From positions 62,001 through 126,000 of the forward strand of contig NZ_JADNYM010000006.1 in the NCBI RefSeq assembly GCF_015708085.1: a DNA stretch of 64,000 bases. Direction: 5' to 3'. The DNA comes from Arthrobacter terrae (lineage in GTDB: Bacteria; Actinomycetota; Actinomycetes; Actinomycetales; Micrococcaceae). The translations under genes and the position numbers were made by a program. This document shows, piece after piece, positions 41,412 to 50,334 of the stretch (positions are counted from its first letter, which is position 1; every line of letters starts with the position of its first letter). The notes under the pieces are model-generated. The model was given only the letters and a program-made list of their open reading frames with translations, made no database searches and was not told the DNA's origin.

Positions 41412-42134
41412 TTAATTGGCCCTGCTGATCTTTTCAACCTGAAACGACGGTACCGTCGTATGGCCGCCGATCTGGGTGTCGTAGCTGTAGGCTCCCTTTG
41501 AAGTCACGGTCATGCGCACGATGTCATCTTCAACGAAACCAGCGAGATCGGGGCACTTCTCACCACCGTCTCCGCCGGTGAGAAACGAATTGTGCTTATA
41601 GTCCCAAGAGTCCTCCATTACCGCGTTGGCTATGTCGGCGCGAAACGTGCAAGTACCAGTTGCTGCGTCGAACTGTGTGATCCGCGCGAAGACCACCATT
41701 GACTTACCCTTGTAGCTCTCCGGATTCTTGACCATGAGTGCCATCTCGCGCTCATCCATTACCGCGGCGCTGTCAATCTGGTTCTGAGAGACATGGGAGC
41801 CCGGGGCGACCTGTTCTCCCTTGGGTACGGAAACGCTAGCGCTCGGCGACTCGTTGATTGACTTGGATGTCAGCACTGAGCACCCACCGACGACAGCGAC
41901 CGCAGCAACGACGATAAAAAGGCACCCGAGGGATTTGCGTGGGCGCTTTTTGTGCTCGCGGATAACAACTGGACTGGAATTGCCCGGACCGTCGATTCCG
42001 TAGGAATCCTCGACCCAGAGCTTCCATCCCATGGGAGGAGGTCCCCACGAGGGATCGGGCTGCCATGTGGGGCCGGGGACCCAGCCTTCCGGAGGGGTAG
42101 GCCAGTTCGGTGGTGGGTTGAGGCGCTTAGGCAA
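41412..42134 (-). CDS. Membrane-anchored protein with Pro/Trp-rich N-terminus
   Basis: 240 aa. The N-terminal 40 residues are a Pro/Trp-rich segment (PPPNWPTPPEGWVPGPTW) of a kind common in actinobacterial membrane proteins, then a basic stretch (HKKRPRK), one TM helix (LGCLFIVVAAVAVVGGCSVL) and an extracellular OB-like domain (KSMVVFARITQFDAATGTCTFRADI). A class B motif lies about 50 nt upstream. Probably envelope-associated. Confidence 0.7.
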   Translation of the reverse strand: MPKRLNPPPNWPTPPEGWVPGPTWQPDPSWGPPPMGWKLWVEDSYGIDGPGNSSPVVIREHKKRPRKSLGCLFIVVAAVAVVGGCSVLTSKSINESPSASVSVPKGEQVAPGSHVSQNQIDSAAVMDEREMALMVKNPESYKGKSMVVFARITQFDAATGTCTFRADIANAVMEDSWDYKHNSFLTGGDGGEKCPDLAGFVEDDIVRMTVTSKGAYSYDTQIGGHTTVPSFQVEKISRAN

Positions 42135-42183
42135 GATCGATATTCCTCATCAATTGTCAAAGTCGGATAGCAGTTCTAACCGA

Positions 42184-42197
42184 AAACATGCGTAGAG
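42184..42197 (-). promoter_or_regulatory. Class B motif
   Basis: Minus-strand CTCTACGCATGTTT upstream of the 41412-42134 gene. Confidence 0.45.
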
Positions 42198-42244
42198 GCA
42201 TGGGGTCAGCCTGCAGGACCAGGTGTTCAGCAGATCGGCGGCTA

Positions 42245-43015
42245 CTAGTCACTGATCCAACGGAACCCGCAGCCGTTCACGGTGAATCCGGACGCCGTGG
42301 CCGGGATGGTGATGGTGAACTGCGGCGCAACACTGATGAGGTTGTTGGCGATGATGTTTCCCTGGGCGTCCGAAATTTCCCAGTAGCAGTTCTCCACTTT
42401 GTCGCCCTGGGACTGCCACGTGCCGGGCTGGATGTCTTTTCCGACCAAATATTTGCCCGTATAGGCGAGCTTTCCGTTGACCCGATCCGCCGCGAGGGAT
42501 TGCCCGGCCCCGGAGCTCGCCTCCAGCTGCGCGCGCTTCGGGTGGTTAGGGCACAGCATGAGGGCGGCCTCGATTTCTTTGGACTGCCCGGCGCTCACAG
42601 TGCCTTCGAAGTAGTGACCGGCCGTCGTCGCGCACAACGAGTAAAGATATTTGGCTGTATCCGGTGATTTTCCGCCAGACAGAGCACCCGCCGCATTTTC
42701 TTCCGCCGACGGCGTCCCCGATGCAGTGTCCGCGATACAAGAGTCGTACGGGGCTGACCAGGCGGCTCTGAAATCAGTGAAAGTCACTGAGGGACCGTTG
42801 TTGAGCCGGCAGTGCAGTGAATATTTGATGCCGACCCTGGCCGCCAACGTTGGGGTCGGAGTGACAGTGGCCTTGCTCACGACAGGTGCCGTCGTCATGG
42901 ACGCGGTGACACTGGGACTCGGTGTCGGTGTCGGGCTGGTTGCCGTAGTGGCAGGACCCGCGCAGCCTGCCAGTGCGGCGGCGAGCAGCAATGTCGTCAT
43001 GATTCTCAGCTTCAT
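42245..43015 (-). CDS. Lipoprotein
   Basis: 256 aa starting MKLRIMTTLLLAAALAGC, with a clear lipobox. A Thr/Pro/Ser linker to about residue 50 is followed by a Cys-containing domain (YSLHCRLNNGPSVTF, YDSCIADTASG, YLYSLCATTAG, LCPNHP) and a C-terminal beta domain (YLVGKDIQPGTWQSQG...ENCYWEISD) typical of actinobacterial exported proteins. A degenerate class A site lies 76 nt upstream. Confidence 0.74.
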   Translation of the reverse strand: MKLRIMTTLLLAAALAGCAGPATTATSPTPTPSPSVTASMTTAPVVSKATVTPTPTLAARVGIKYSLHCRLNNGPSVTFTDFRAAWSAPYDSCIADTASGTPSAEENAAGALSGGKSPDTAKYLYSLCATTAGHYFEGTVSAGQSKEIEAALMLCPNHPKRAQLEASSGAGQSLAADRVNGKLAYTGKYLVGKDIQPGTWQSQGDKVENCYWEISDAQGNIIANNLISVAPQFTITIPATASGFTVNGCGFRWISD

Positions 43016-43091
43016 GGTTCCCCCCAAAGTAATGACCAGCACTTGCTGGGCCAACCCAAGATAGCAACGACTGGCACCGTGTCCGCAATTC

Positions 43092-43101
43092 ATGTGTGCC
43101 G
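43092..43101 (-). promoter_or_regulatory. Class A 10-mer (CGGCACACAT variant)
   Basis: One mismatch, 76 nt before the ATG at 43015. Confidence 0.4.
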
Positions 43102-43204
43102 ACGGTCGATCATGTCTCGTCGTCTCGGCGGCGGGCAGCGCGTCTGCTCGTCAATGATGGGCAGCTTCGCGACCCGGCTCCTCGTGCGTAGTCTGGCGGC
43201 GCTT

Positions 43205-43993
43205 CTAGTCCTGCGGTGCAGTCAGGAAGCGGCGGTCCGGGCGGACGATGAGTGTGCGCTCGATGCCGTATTTGGTAGCGAACGTGACAGCCAGCATTCC
43301 GCCTTTGGCGGGGCTGATCTCGGTGACGACGAACAGCTCGCGATCGGGCGTGTGGGACCCCCAGCGGACGTCTGTGGCTTCCAGCACCGTGTTTATGGTT
43401 AGCTCGTCGGCCCTGACTGTCCCTTCAGCTGGCAGGGTCGCAGCTCGGCTGGCCAGGTAATCATCAACAAGGGTCCCAACCAGCTCACGCTTCGAAAGCT
43501 CGTGCCGTTCCACACCAGCCAACGCAAAAGCTCGTTCCAGATTCGGGACCGCAGCAGCATACTCAGCCCAGGAATTAACGCGCACCGGGGCGTACCGCGC
43601 GAAACTGCCGGACAAATCCTCAATGAACCGCTGGGCGGCCACAGCGACCGGGGTTTCCGGGTTGTGCACGACAATGCCGCCGCCGGGAACGAAAAAGGCA
43701 GAGTAGCCAAGCTCGGTCATCTGCTCGGTGTCGTCGTTGAACTCAAACCCGGTGGCCCGGAAGGTGAAGAACTCGACTCCGTCAACGTCCGTGCGGTCAA
43801 TGAACGTGGCCTCATCCCAGTCCGTGGCATCTTCGGGGCGGATCCAGACGCCGTCGGCATCGAACTTCAGCTGCGTCCTCTCACGGCCGCGCTCAAACAA
43901 ATCGATAAGTGATGACCGAGACATCGCGTACAGCCGGGCAAGAGCCGGAACAGGGACGGTGCTATCAAAACTGAGCCAGACAATAGGTTCCAT
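43205..43993 (-). CDS. Hypothetical protein
   Basis: 262 aa starting MEPIVWLSFDSTVPVPALARLYAMSRSSLIDLFERG, with the ATG 7 nt after a class A element. The early helices could form a helix-turn-helix (VPALARLYAMSRSSLIDLF). The C-terminus is beta-rich (RELFVVTEISPAKGGMLAVTFATKYGIERTLIV as separate strands). No family recognised. Confidence 0.66.
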   Translation of the reverse strand: MEPIVWLSFDSTVPVPALARLYAMSRSSLIDLFERGRERTQLKFDADGVWIRPEDATDWDEATFIDRTDVDGVEFFTFRATGFEFNDDTEQMTELGYSAFFVPGGGIVVHNPETPVAVAAQRFIEDLSGSFARYAPVRVNSWAEYAAAVPNLERAFALAGVERHELSKRELVGTLVDDYLASRAATLPAEGTVRADELTINTVLEATDVRWGSHTPDRELFVVTEISPAKGGMLAVTFATKYGIERTLIVRPDRRFLTAPQD

Positions 43994-44000
43994 GGCCACC

Positions 44001-44030
44001 ATGTGTGCGGAAGCATGGAGGGCCCTTCCC
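44001..44030 (-). promoter_or_regulatory. Class A promoter-like element
   Basis: GGGAAG, 14 nt, CCGCACACAT, 7 nt, ATG at 43993. Confidence 0.62.
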
Positions 44031-44108
44031 CTCAGGCAGGAAGGGCCAATGGAGAGGGCTTAGCCTCTCTTAGACAACAGATGGGTTACTCATCGCAGAG
44101 AGCCAAGA

Positions 44109-44528
44109 TCACAAGCTGATTTTGTTGGAGTTCCAAATCACGAGAGGCGATGTTCCGTGCCCGTACCAGTCATCACGCGGGTCGTCTATCCTGTAGGACA
44201 ACCCAAACTGCTGAGAGATCCGCGTGGCGTCCTCTAGCATCTCGTGCGGGTGCAGGTACGGGGCGGAAATGACGCCGGCAAAGTCAGCAATACGGTTTCG
44301 GCCCCTGACCTTGAAGCGCCGTGGGTGGTCGAAGATGGGACCTGAGATGTGGCAACTATCATCCTGACATCCGTAGACACTGTCAGAGACATTGCCAATG
44401 ACAGGGAGTCCGGCCATGCGGTGAAAGCAAGCGCGGTCAAAGCGGGTATGACTGGAGAGTTCATTTTTGCGCAACCAGTCTTCCAGAGGTACATTCGGGA
44501 GCTTTCCGGGCTCAGAGCGCTTTGGCAT
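44109..44528 (-). CDS. Hypothetical protein
   Basis: 139 aa (MPKRSEPGKLPNVPLEDWLRKN...). A basic N-terminus precedes a Cys-containing core (RACFHRMAGLPVIG, SVYGCQDDSCHISGPIFDHP) that may bind metal, then RRFKVRGRNRIADFAGVI. Shine-Dalgarno GAGAAACAGCC. A class B motif lies 113 nt upstream. Function unknown. Confidence 0.6.
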   Translation of the reverse strand: MPKRSEPGKLPNVPLEDWLRKNELSSHTRFDRACFHRMAGLPVIGNVSDSVYGCQDDSCHISGPIFDHPRRFKVRGRNRIADFAGVISAPYLHPHEMLEDATRISQQFGLSYRIDDPRDDWYGHGTSPLVIWNSNKISL

Positions 44529-44640
44529 GGCTGTTTCTCTTCTCTTGTATATCGACGGTTAGTAGCTGCGGGGGGGATGGCTTATCCGGATAAACCGCTC
44601 AGCAGCGAACCTGGCTTGGGGATAGGCCGCCACATCATGG

Positions 44641-44654
44641 AACATGCGTAGATA
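44641..44654 (-). promoter_or_regulatory. Class B motif
   Basis: Minus-strand TATCTACGCATGTT upstream of the 44109-44528 gene. Confidence 0.45.
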
Positions 44655-44657
44655 ACT

Positions 44658-44708
44658 GCTAAGTGGCCAGTCTCCGGTTCGTCTACGAACCCACAGACCG
44701 GCCACTTA
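44658..44708. terminator. Terminator-like inverted repeat after res
   Basis: AAGTGGCCAGTCT / AGACCGGCCACTT stem with a roughly 20-nt loop; one mismatch. Confidence 0.6.
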
Positions 44709-44714
44709 ACATGC

Positions 44715-47318
44715 CTAGTAGATGCCGCCAAACTCCTCAAAAACGGCGGCGATGTCTTCCCCTCCGGAGGACGCTGCTATTCGGTCCTCTACGACGGTCG
44801 ATGCGCGGCCGGTGAAGTCCAGACCCTTCAGTGTTCCGTTCTTGTTCCGGATGACCGCGGTGACCCGGCGGAAGATCTCCTGGTGCTGGCGGGCGAACCG
44901 GGACAAAGCGGCCCACTTGCCCGGGGTGTCGCCGAGGCTATGGTTGTGCGGGTCCACGATGTCCACGACGATGTTCCCGTCGACCCGGTGGAAGAACAGG
45001 AAGTCCGGGTACATGGACTTGTCCACGGAACCCTCAATGTAGGACACGGCGAGACCGCCGGCGCCGGTTGGGTTCCGGTACCAGCCGATGAGGCTGGACT
45101 GGGCCAACTCCTTGGCGATAACCTCTTTCTCCCAGCCGGTCGCGACCATCGGAAAGTCTCCCTGGGCGTCGGCGAACAGATGGCCTTTGAAGGTTTCGAT
45201 GGGTGCGATCGTCTCCATAACTTTCCCTGCACCGTCTTTTCCTTTGACGATGGTCTGGGTTCGGGTGCGGACTCTCTCCGGGAGGGCGAACTCGCCGGGG
45301 ATGGGAACACCGTGCGGATGCCAGATCTCATCCAGTTCCGCGCGCACCTTGGTGTCCAGCCGGGATACGGCAGGGTTGAGCTGCTGGCGCCAGGAGTCGA
45401 TCAGGTTCGACGCAGACGCCTCAAGGTTGCGGATTACCTCCTCGTGCACGGACAGCGCCGAAAGGCGGACGACAGCTTCCTCGTGGTCCTGCAGCTGCGT
45501 GTATAACGCGTCGTAGAGCCAGGACCCGGCCGCGTCCGGCATCCGGTTCACAGCTTTATCTTTGAGCTCGCGCAGGTTTGTCGCTGACGTCCGAACGGTG
45601 TGGGAGGTGATGGTGGCCTGGTTGCCAGTGTATTGGTCATAGCCGACCCGGTCGTAGGTGACTTCGAGCAGCCCTCGGGCGTCCTCGTCGATGGTGGCCT
45701 GGAGCCGGATGTACTCCGCCAGTAGGATCGCTTTCACCCGGGCCTCCACCTCGTCGGAGAGCAGTACCCCTGGGTTGTCCGGGTTGCCGACCTGCAGCGA
45801 GTCCAACCGGGTGCCCAGGGCCGCCAGGCGGGCCGTCTCCGATGCGTAAGAGCGCTTCGGCTTGATCTCCTTTGGCAGCACCATCTCCCATAGCTCATCC
45901 GGGATACCGGCCACACGCGTGAAGTCGACGGGGTTGATTGAAACGGGCACCTCGACGTCGGCGCCGTCCACGAATGAACGAACGACCGTGGCGACCTCAG
46001 TCTTGTCGTAGTGGGGCAGGTAAAGCGAGACGGCGTTGAGCTCCTCCATATCTTCGGTCTCGATGCGGCCGGCGACCGGGGTGCGGACCATGCGCCCGAT
46101 CAGCTGCGCGATTGCGGTGTGTTCCTTGGCCGGACGCAGCGAGAGCATGACTTCGGCGCGCGGGCAGTCCCAGCCAGTGGTCAGTGCCGTCTTGAACAGC
46201 ACCACCTTGATGTGGTCGTTCTCCTGGATGTTCTGTGGCGCGACGTAGGGAATCATCCGGCCGTCGGGCAGGTCCAGGTGCTTTTTCTCACCGAACGCGT
46301 GCACGATGACCGGCTTCGCGCCGGTGACCTGCTGCAGACCGGTGGGCCACTCATCGGTGATGGAGAGAACCAGCTGCTGAATGGTCTTCTCGGAGACTTT
46401 GTCAGGCAGCTGAACGACCATGAGCGGCTTGACGCTGTGCTGGCCGTTGCTGGCCGCGTTCTCCTGGTCCCACAAGTTCGTGTACCGAACCAGGTCACGG
46501 ACGGCGGCGCGCAGCAGCGTGTCATCGGTGGGCTGGTTGTCGGTCGGGTGGTTGATCTGGATGAGGTCCTTGATCAGGCCCGAGGCGCGCACCTTGTCGG
46601 TGTCGGCGGCGACCTTGAACAGGGTCCGGTCGGCAGTGTTCGCGGACATGGCCTCCTCGAATTTCTTCGGGGTGGCCGAGATGCCGAGCATGATGCCGGC
46701 CGGGTCGTTCACGATGGTCCGGACGGTGCCGGAGCCGTCCTTGATGTCGACGGGGCCGCCGTCCAGGACGGTGCGCATGATCGTCTTCTTCTCTCCCGCC
46801 GTGACGGAGGAGCCACGGTGGGCTTCATCGACGATAAGCAGGAAGTCCCGGTTGAACTTGCGGACTGTGTTCCCGATCGTCTCCCACAGCGACCAGCGCC
46901 GCGAATCCCCTGTGTTTACGTGGGAGGTGGCGCCGGAGGCCAGACGCTGGATGTTCAGGAAGTGGATCTTGCCATACTCAAGGGTTTCCCGGTCGTAGTT
47001 CGCATCCAGCATCTCGATCTGCGAGGGCTGAATGAGCGAGGACGCCTTCAGGATCTTGTCCTTGCTCTGTTCGTTCAGTGCTGGGTCATCGGTCAGCCAC
47101 AACACCGTAAGGTACTTGTTCGGGGACTGGGTCCCGCCGCCGAACAGCAGCTTCTCCAGGACCGCGGTAGCGATGACGGTCTTGCCGGCACCGGTCGGGG
47201 CAGTCAGACCTACGGCAGTGCGCTTGCCGCGGCGGTCGAACATGCCCACAGACATGTTGAGATTGTCGACGACCTCTTCAGTGACGTCACGCTGGTAATC
47301 GGTGAGAGAGAATTTCAC
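44715..47318 (-). CDS. res: Type III restriction enzyme, Res subunit (DEAD/DEAH helicase-nuclease)
   Basis: 867 aa from a GTG overlapping the acetyltransferase stop (GTGA). Walker A is TGAGKTVIATAVLEKL at about residue 40, the DEAH box is LLIVDEAHRGSS near 165, and motif VI is AQLIGRMVRTP near 405. The C-terminus carries YPDFLFFHRVDGNIVVDIVDPH, corresponding to the nuclease position of Res subunits, but VD-x-VDPH replaces the expected E-x-K. It should translocate along DNA with Mod and cleave distant unmodified sites. Confidence 0.9.
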   Translation of the reverse strand: MKFSLTDYQRDVTEEVVDNLNMSVGMFDRRGKRTAVGLTAPTGAGKTVIATAVLEKLLFGGGTQSPNKYLTVLWLTDDPALNEQSKDKILKASSLIQPSQIEMLDANYDRETLEYGKIHFLNIQRLASGATSHVNTGDSRRWSLWETIGNTVRKFNRDFLLIVDEAHRGSSVTAGEKKTIMRTVLDGGPVDIKDGSGTVRTIVNDPAGIMLGISATPKKFEEAMSANTADRTLFKVAADTDKVRASGLIKDLIQINHPTDNQPTDDTLLRAAVRDLVRYTNLWDQENAASNGQHSVKPLMVVQLPDKVSEKTIQQLVLSITDEWPTGLQQVTGAKPVIVHAFGEKKHLDLPDGRMIPYVAPQNIQENDHIKVVLFKTALTTGWDCPRAEVMLSLRPAKEHTAIAQLIGRMVRTPVAGRIETEDMEELNAVSLYLPHYDKTEVATVVRSFVDGADVEVPVSINPVDFTRVAGIPDELWEMVLPKEIKPKRSYASETARLAALGTRLDSLQVGNPDNPGVLLSDEVEARVKAILLAEYIRLQATIDEDARGLLEVTYDRVGYDQYTGNQATITSHTVRTSATNLRELKDKAVNRMPDAAGSWLYDALYTQLQDHEEAVVRLSALSVHEEVIRNLEASASNLIDSWRQQLNPAVSRLDTKVRAELDEIWHPHGVPIPGEFALPERVRTRTQTIVKGKDGAGKVMETIAPIETFKGHLFADAQGDFPMVATGWEKEVIAKELAQSSLIGWYRNPTGAGGLAVSYIEGSVDKSMYPDFLFFHRVDGNIVVDIVDPHNHSLGDTPGKWAALSRFARQHQEIFRRVTAVIRNKNGTLKGLDFTGRASTVVEDRIAASSGGEDIAAVFEEFGGIY

Positions 47319-47908
47319 TTAGCAATAGCTCCTGTTTGCACTTTCGGCTGGACATGTATCGCCGGGGCGTCTGAGGTCAACCTCAGAAAGGCGACCCGGT
47401 CGTGGTGGCGGCTCAGCATATCCGGACCGAACCAGGCCTCCGATGCCCCTGGCCACTCCCACCGGATCTCGTGGCCGACGGGCGCGTAATCCCATCCCGC
47501 TTTTTCAAAAGCTTTGAAGGAGAGCTCACTCACCGCGGCAACTGCGATCTTGAATCCCGCCCGCCTGTAGGCCTCCACTGACGAGGCGATGAGCACCTGC
47601 GAGACACCGCGTCGACGCATTTCAGGGCTCACCGCAATCAGGTCAAGGTCGACAGCGGGCCCTGCCTCCAACAGAGGATTCGACCAGGCGTAGCCGACGA
47701 TGAGCCCTTTCTCTTCAGCCACCAGCACTACTTTTCGGGATGATGTCTGTGACGCAATTTCGCCTGCAACAAACTGCGTGTAAAAAGGTCCCTTCGGCCC
47801 GCTCAGCGTAGCCAGATGCGGAAAGTATCGGTCGAAAGAATTGATCCTCTCTGCGTCGCGCGGCTTCGCTTTCCGGACGAGGACTTGCCGAATTCGCTGA
47901 CTGGTCAA
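47315..47908 (-). CDS. GNAT-family N-acetyltransferase within the R-M operon
   Basis: 197 aa, apparently from a TTG 2 nt after the mod stop. GNAT motif A is DLIAVSPEMRRRGVSQVLI near residue 95, with acetyl-CoA pyrophosphate-loop residues R-R-R-G-V-S, followed by AYRRAGFKIAVAAVSELSFKAFEKAGW. It overlaps res by 4 nt, so mod, GNAT and res are one translationally coupled operon. The substrate is unknown; it could modify a restriction subunit, a nucleic acid base or a small molecule. Confidence 0.82.
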   Translation of the reverse strand: MTSQRIRQVLVRKAKPRDAERINSFDRYFPHLATLSGPKGPFYTQFVAGEIASQTSSRKVVLVAEEKGLIVGYAWSNPLLEAGPAVDLDLIAVSPEMRRRGVSQVLIASSVEAYRRAGFKIAVAAVSELSFKAFEKAGWDYAPVGHEIRWEWPGASEAWFGPDMLSRHHDRVAFLRLTSDAPAIHVQPKVQTGAIAK

Positions 47909-47910
47909 AG

Positions 47911-50169
47911 TCAGTCCTTCCTGTTGACCTGGAATGCTTCCAGGTAGCTTCCGTAGATCCGCTCGACGGTGATTCCACCGCGGAAGTGTGTTGCTGCTTC
48001 GTCGCCCTGGGCTTCGGAGTCGGTGACGATGAAGAGGTGGCTGATCGTGTGCTCTGCAGCGCTCAGTTTCTCCCCCAGCGCCTTGGCCCGGCCCGGGCTG
48101 AACAGCACCGCAGTGCGGCCGAACTCGGAGATTGCGAACCCGTCAGCCTTCGCGCCCGGGGTGAGTTCGACTGTCCCGCCGACGCCGCCGGCCTTGAGCC
48201 AGAACAAGCCGGCAAGGTCATTGAAGGCGCGGCCGGTGACGATCTCAGGCTCGTCCAAGTAGGTCAACTCGAAGAACGCGACGTTCGCGGCCAGACCGTC
48301 GGAGTAGGGACTACCGTCCTGACGTGTGCCGGTGACGACCGTTTCGAGGCGCGGCTTGGTGACGTGATGGAACACGCCCAGGGCCTCGTACTCATCGTCG
48401 CCTGGTTTGTGGCCGGACTTGCGCAGCTTCGTATCGTCAGCCTTGGCGAGCTCATTGTTGGTCACAAGGATCGCCTGGCGAGTGCCGCCGTCCTCGGCGT
48501 TCAGCCGGATGACCGCCTCGGCGGTGGTGCCGGAGCCGCCGAAGAAGTCCAAAATGACCGCGTCGCTGGGGGCGATCATTCGGAACCAGCGCATCAGGAC
48601 GTCATGGTTCTTGGGAAATGGGAATCGCTTGTCGCTCAGGATCTTTTCGAGGTGTTTTGTCGCAGCGGACCTGTCATGGTCGAATGCGGGGAGAGGAGAC
48701 TGATCGACAGTCTCGTGCAAGTACCTTTTGTACCGCGCGGTTGTCTTGTGGTCATTGCCGAACAGAATCCGTGACTCTTTCACCTTCTGGTGCATGACGT
48801 CCTGGGCGTATCGCCAGCCGTTGGGATGCATGGCGACGGGTTTGCCAGTTACGGGGTGGAGAAGGTCGTACCGCGACGTGCTGGTCGGGCCCGGTTTCGC
48901 GAGATCGCTCGAGCAGTAAACTTCACCGAACCTCACATCATCGACTCGGTCATAGAGCTTAAGGCCAGGGTTTGACTTAGCCGCATGGTCGCTCGGAATC
49001 GATTTCCACCATCGCCGCAGTTCAGCTGTCGCACGCTGGGCCGCAAAGGCTCGGATCTCATCAGCATCCCACGAGGGGACTGACTCTCCGAGAGGAGCAT
49101 CCAGATTGTTCAGCACCCACATCTGCTTGGTCTCGAATGTATCTGGATGAACCGTCAGGCAATTGGCCCAGTATTCCGGGGAGCTTTCGTATCTCTCGAC
49201 GATCTCGGCGAAAGCTGCTTCGATCGACGCCCTCCAGGCGATTTGTCCCATTTCCAGGACATCGTCGACCCCCGGCTTTGCTTCGACCCATCGACGCCCC
49301 GACTCCGTGAGCTTCACAGCATCCTTTGCATAGACCAACATGTAGTCAGTAGAGGGGGACGCGAATTGCGCGTCGTTCTTTCGACTTCCCTGCCAAACAA
49401 GGTTGGAGATGAAGTTGATCTCACCGAAGACTTCATCAGCGAGCATACGAAACCGGTGGTGCTCGTTGTCGTCAATAGCCATGATGATCACGCCGGTCGG
49501 TTTGAGGAGGGTCTTGGCGATGATGAGGCGCTTCTCCATGAAGGAGAGCCACTTGGAGTGCCGGTAGCCGTCCTTGGAGTCGACGTAGCGGTCGTTGTAC
49601 TTCCAGTCAGAATTTCCGGTGTTGTAGGGCGGATCGATGTAAATCAGGTCCACCTTGCCGGCGTGCGTGTATTGGAGCGCTTCGAGCGCGTGGTAATTCT
49701 CACCGTTGATGACCGTGTGCACGGGTGCATCCGGGTCGCCACGGCGGATCTCGGAGAGCTTACGCAGGCCGGGGTACATGATGTCGCCGAACTCTTTGGC
49801 GACAGTCAGGTCGGCGACAGGAAAGATCGCTTCGTCGCCCTCGGCGTCGACGAGCAGCGCGGTCGAACTCTGGCCATCTCCGTTGGCACGGTTGAGCTTG
49901 TGGACCCGGTAGAAGGCTGAGTCCTTGCGGGGCGTGCCGTTTACCGAGCTGATGACGACCTTGGAGCCGCGCTTCACGGCGTGCTTGGGCAGCCGGATAC
50001 CCTCGGGGTGGTGGCGTTCGAAGACGAGTCCGAACTGGCGTTGCATCCCGCCGATTTCACGGGCCAGGTTCCCGCGGAGCACCGGGTCGGTGATCTCCGC
50101 CAGATACCGGTCCAGGCTAGAGGTGGTTTCGGCGCTGGAGGGCGCGGACATGAGTGGTTGTGCGGTCAT
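47911..50169 (-). CDS. mod: Type III DNA methyltransferase, Mod subunit
   Basis: 752 aa starting MTAQPLMSAPSSAETTS, with the ATG 7 nt after a class A element. Beta-class order: the catalytic motif IV DPPYNTG at about residue 185, then the AdoMet-binding motif I FFGGSGTTAEAV near 540. The large region between them holds the target recognition domain. Predicted N6-adenine methylation of an asymmetric site. Two signals lie upstream, class A at 50177 and class B at 50237. A decayed copy of this gene is at 51933-52199. Confidence 0.9.
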   Translation of the reverse strand: MTAQPLMSAPSSAETTSSLDRYLAEITDPVLRGNLAREIGGMQRQFGLVFERHHPEGIRLPKHAVKRGSKVVISSVNGTPRKDSAFYRVHKLNRANGDGQSSTALLVDAEGDEAIFPVADLTVAKEFGDIMYPGLRKLSEIRRGDPDAPVHTVINGENYHALEALQYTHAGKVDLIYIDPPYNTGNSDWKYNDRYVDSKDGYRHSKWLSFMEKRLIIAKTLLKPTGVIIMAIDDNEHHRFRMLADEVFGEINFISNLVWQGSRKNDAQFASPSTDYMLVYAKDAVKLTESGRRWVEAKPGVDDVLEMGQIAWRASIEAAFAEIVERYESSPEYWANCLTVHPDTFETKQMWVLNNLDAPLGESVPSWDADEIRAFAAQRATAELRRWWKSIPSDHAAKSNPGLKLYDRVDDVRFGEVYCSSDLAKPGPTSTSRYDLLHPVTGKPVAMHPNGWRYAQDVMHQKVKESRILFGNDHKTTARYKRYLHETVDQSPLPAFDHDRSAATKHLEKILSDKRFPFPKNHDVLMRWFRMIAPSDAVILDFFGGSGTTAEAVIRLNAEDGGTRQAILVTNNELAKADDTKLRKSGHKPGDDEYEALGVFHHVTKPRLETVVTGTRQDGSPYSDGLAANVAFFELTYLDEPEIVTGRAFNDLAGLFWLKAGGVGGTVELTPGAKADGFAISEFGRTAVLFSPGRAKALGEKLSAAEHTISHLFIVTDSEAQGDEAATHFRGGITVERIYGSYLEAFQVNRKD

Positions 50170-50176
50170 GCCGTCA

Positions 50177-50206
50177 ATGTGTGCGGCGTACTCCGCTGCA
50201 CTCTCC
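50177..50206 (-). promoter_or_regulatory. Class A promoter-like element of the R-M operon
   Basis: GGAGAG, 14 nt, CCGCACACAT, 7 nt, ATG at 50169. Confidence 0.62.
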
Positions 50207-50235
50207 GCTGTGTTCGTCTGGATGCTCACACCAGG

Positions 50236-50249
50236 AAACATGCGTAGAT
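50236..50249 (-). promoter_or_regulatory. Class B motif of the R-M operon
   Basis: Minus-strand AATCTACGCATGTT, about 50 nt upstream of the class A 10-mer: the only case with both signals in tandem. Confidence 0.45.
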
Positions 50250-50334
50250 TTCTGACGCCGGTCCGCGGGGGAAGGCTGCGCATAAGACTCGACGCTCATC
50301 GTCCTGATGCAAATGGTCCCTGCCAGTTGGGCCG

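Noticed and set aside
46011-47489. 492-codon plus-strand open frame opposite res
   Set aside because: It is the complement of a well-supported helicase gene, with composition typical of an antisense shadow and no motif or ribosome binding site.
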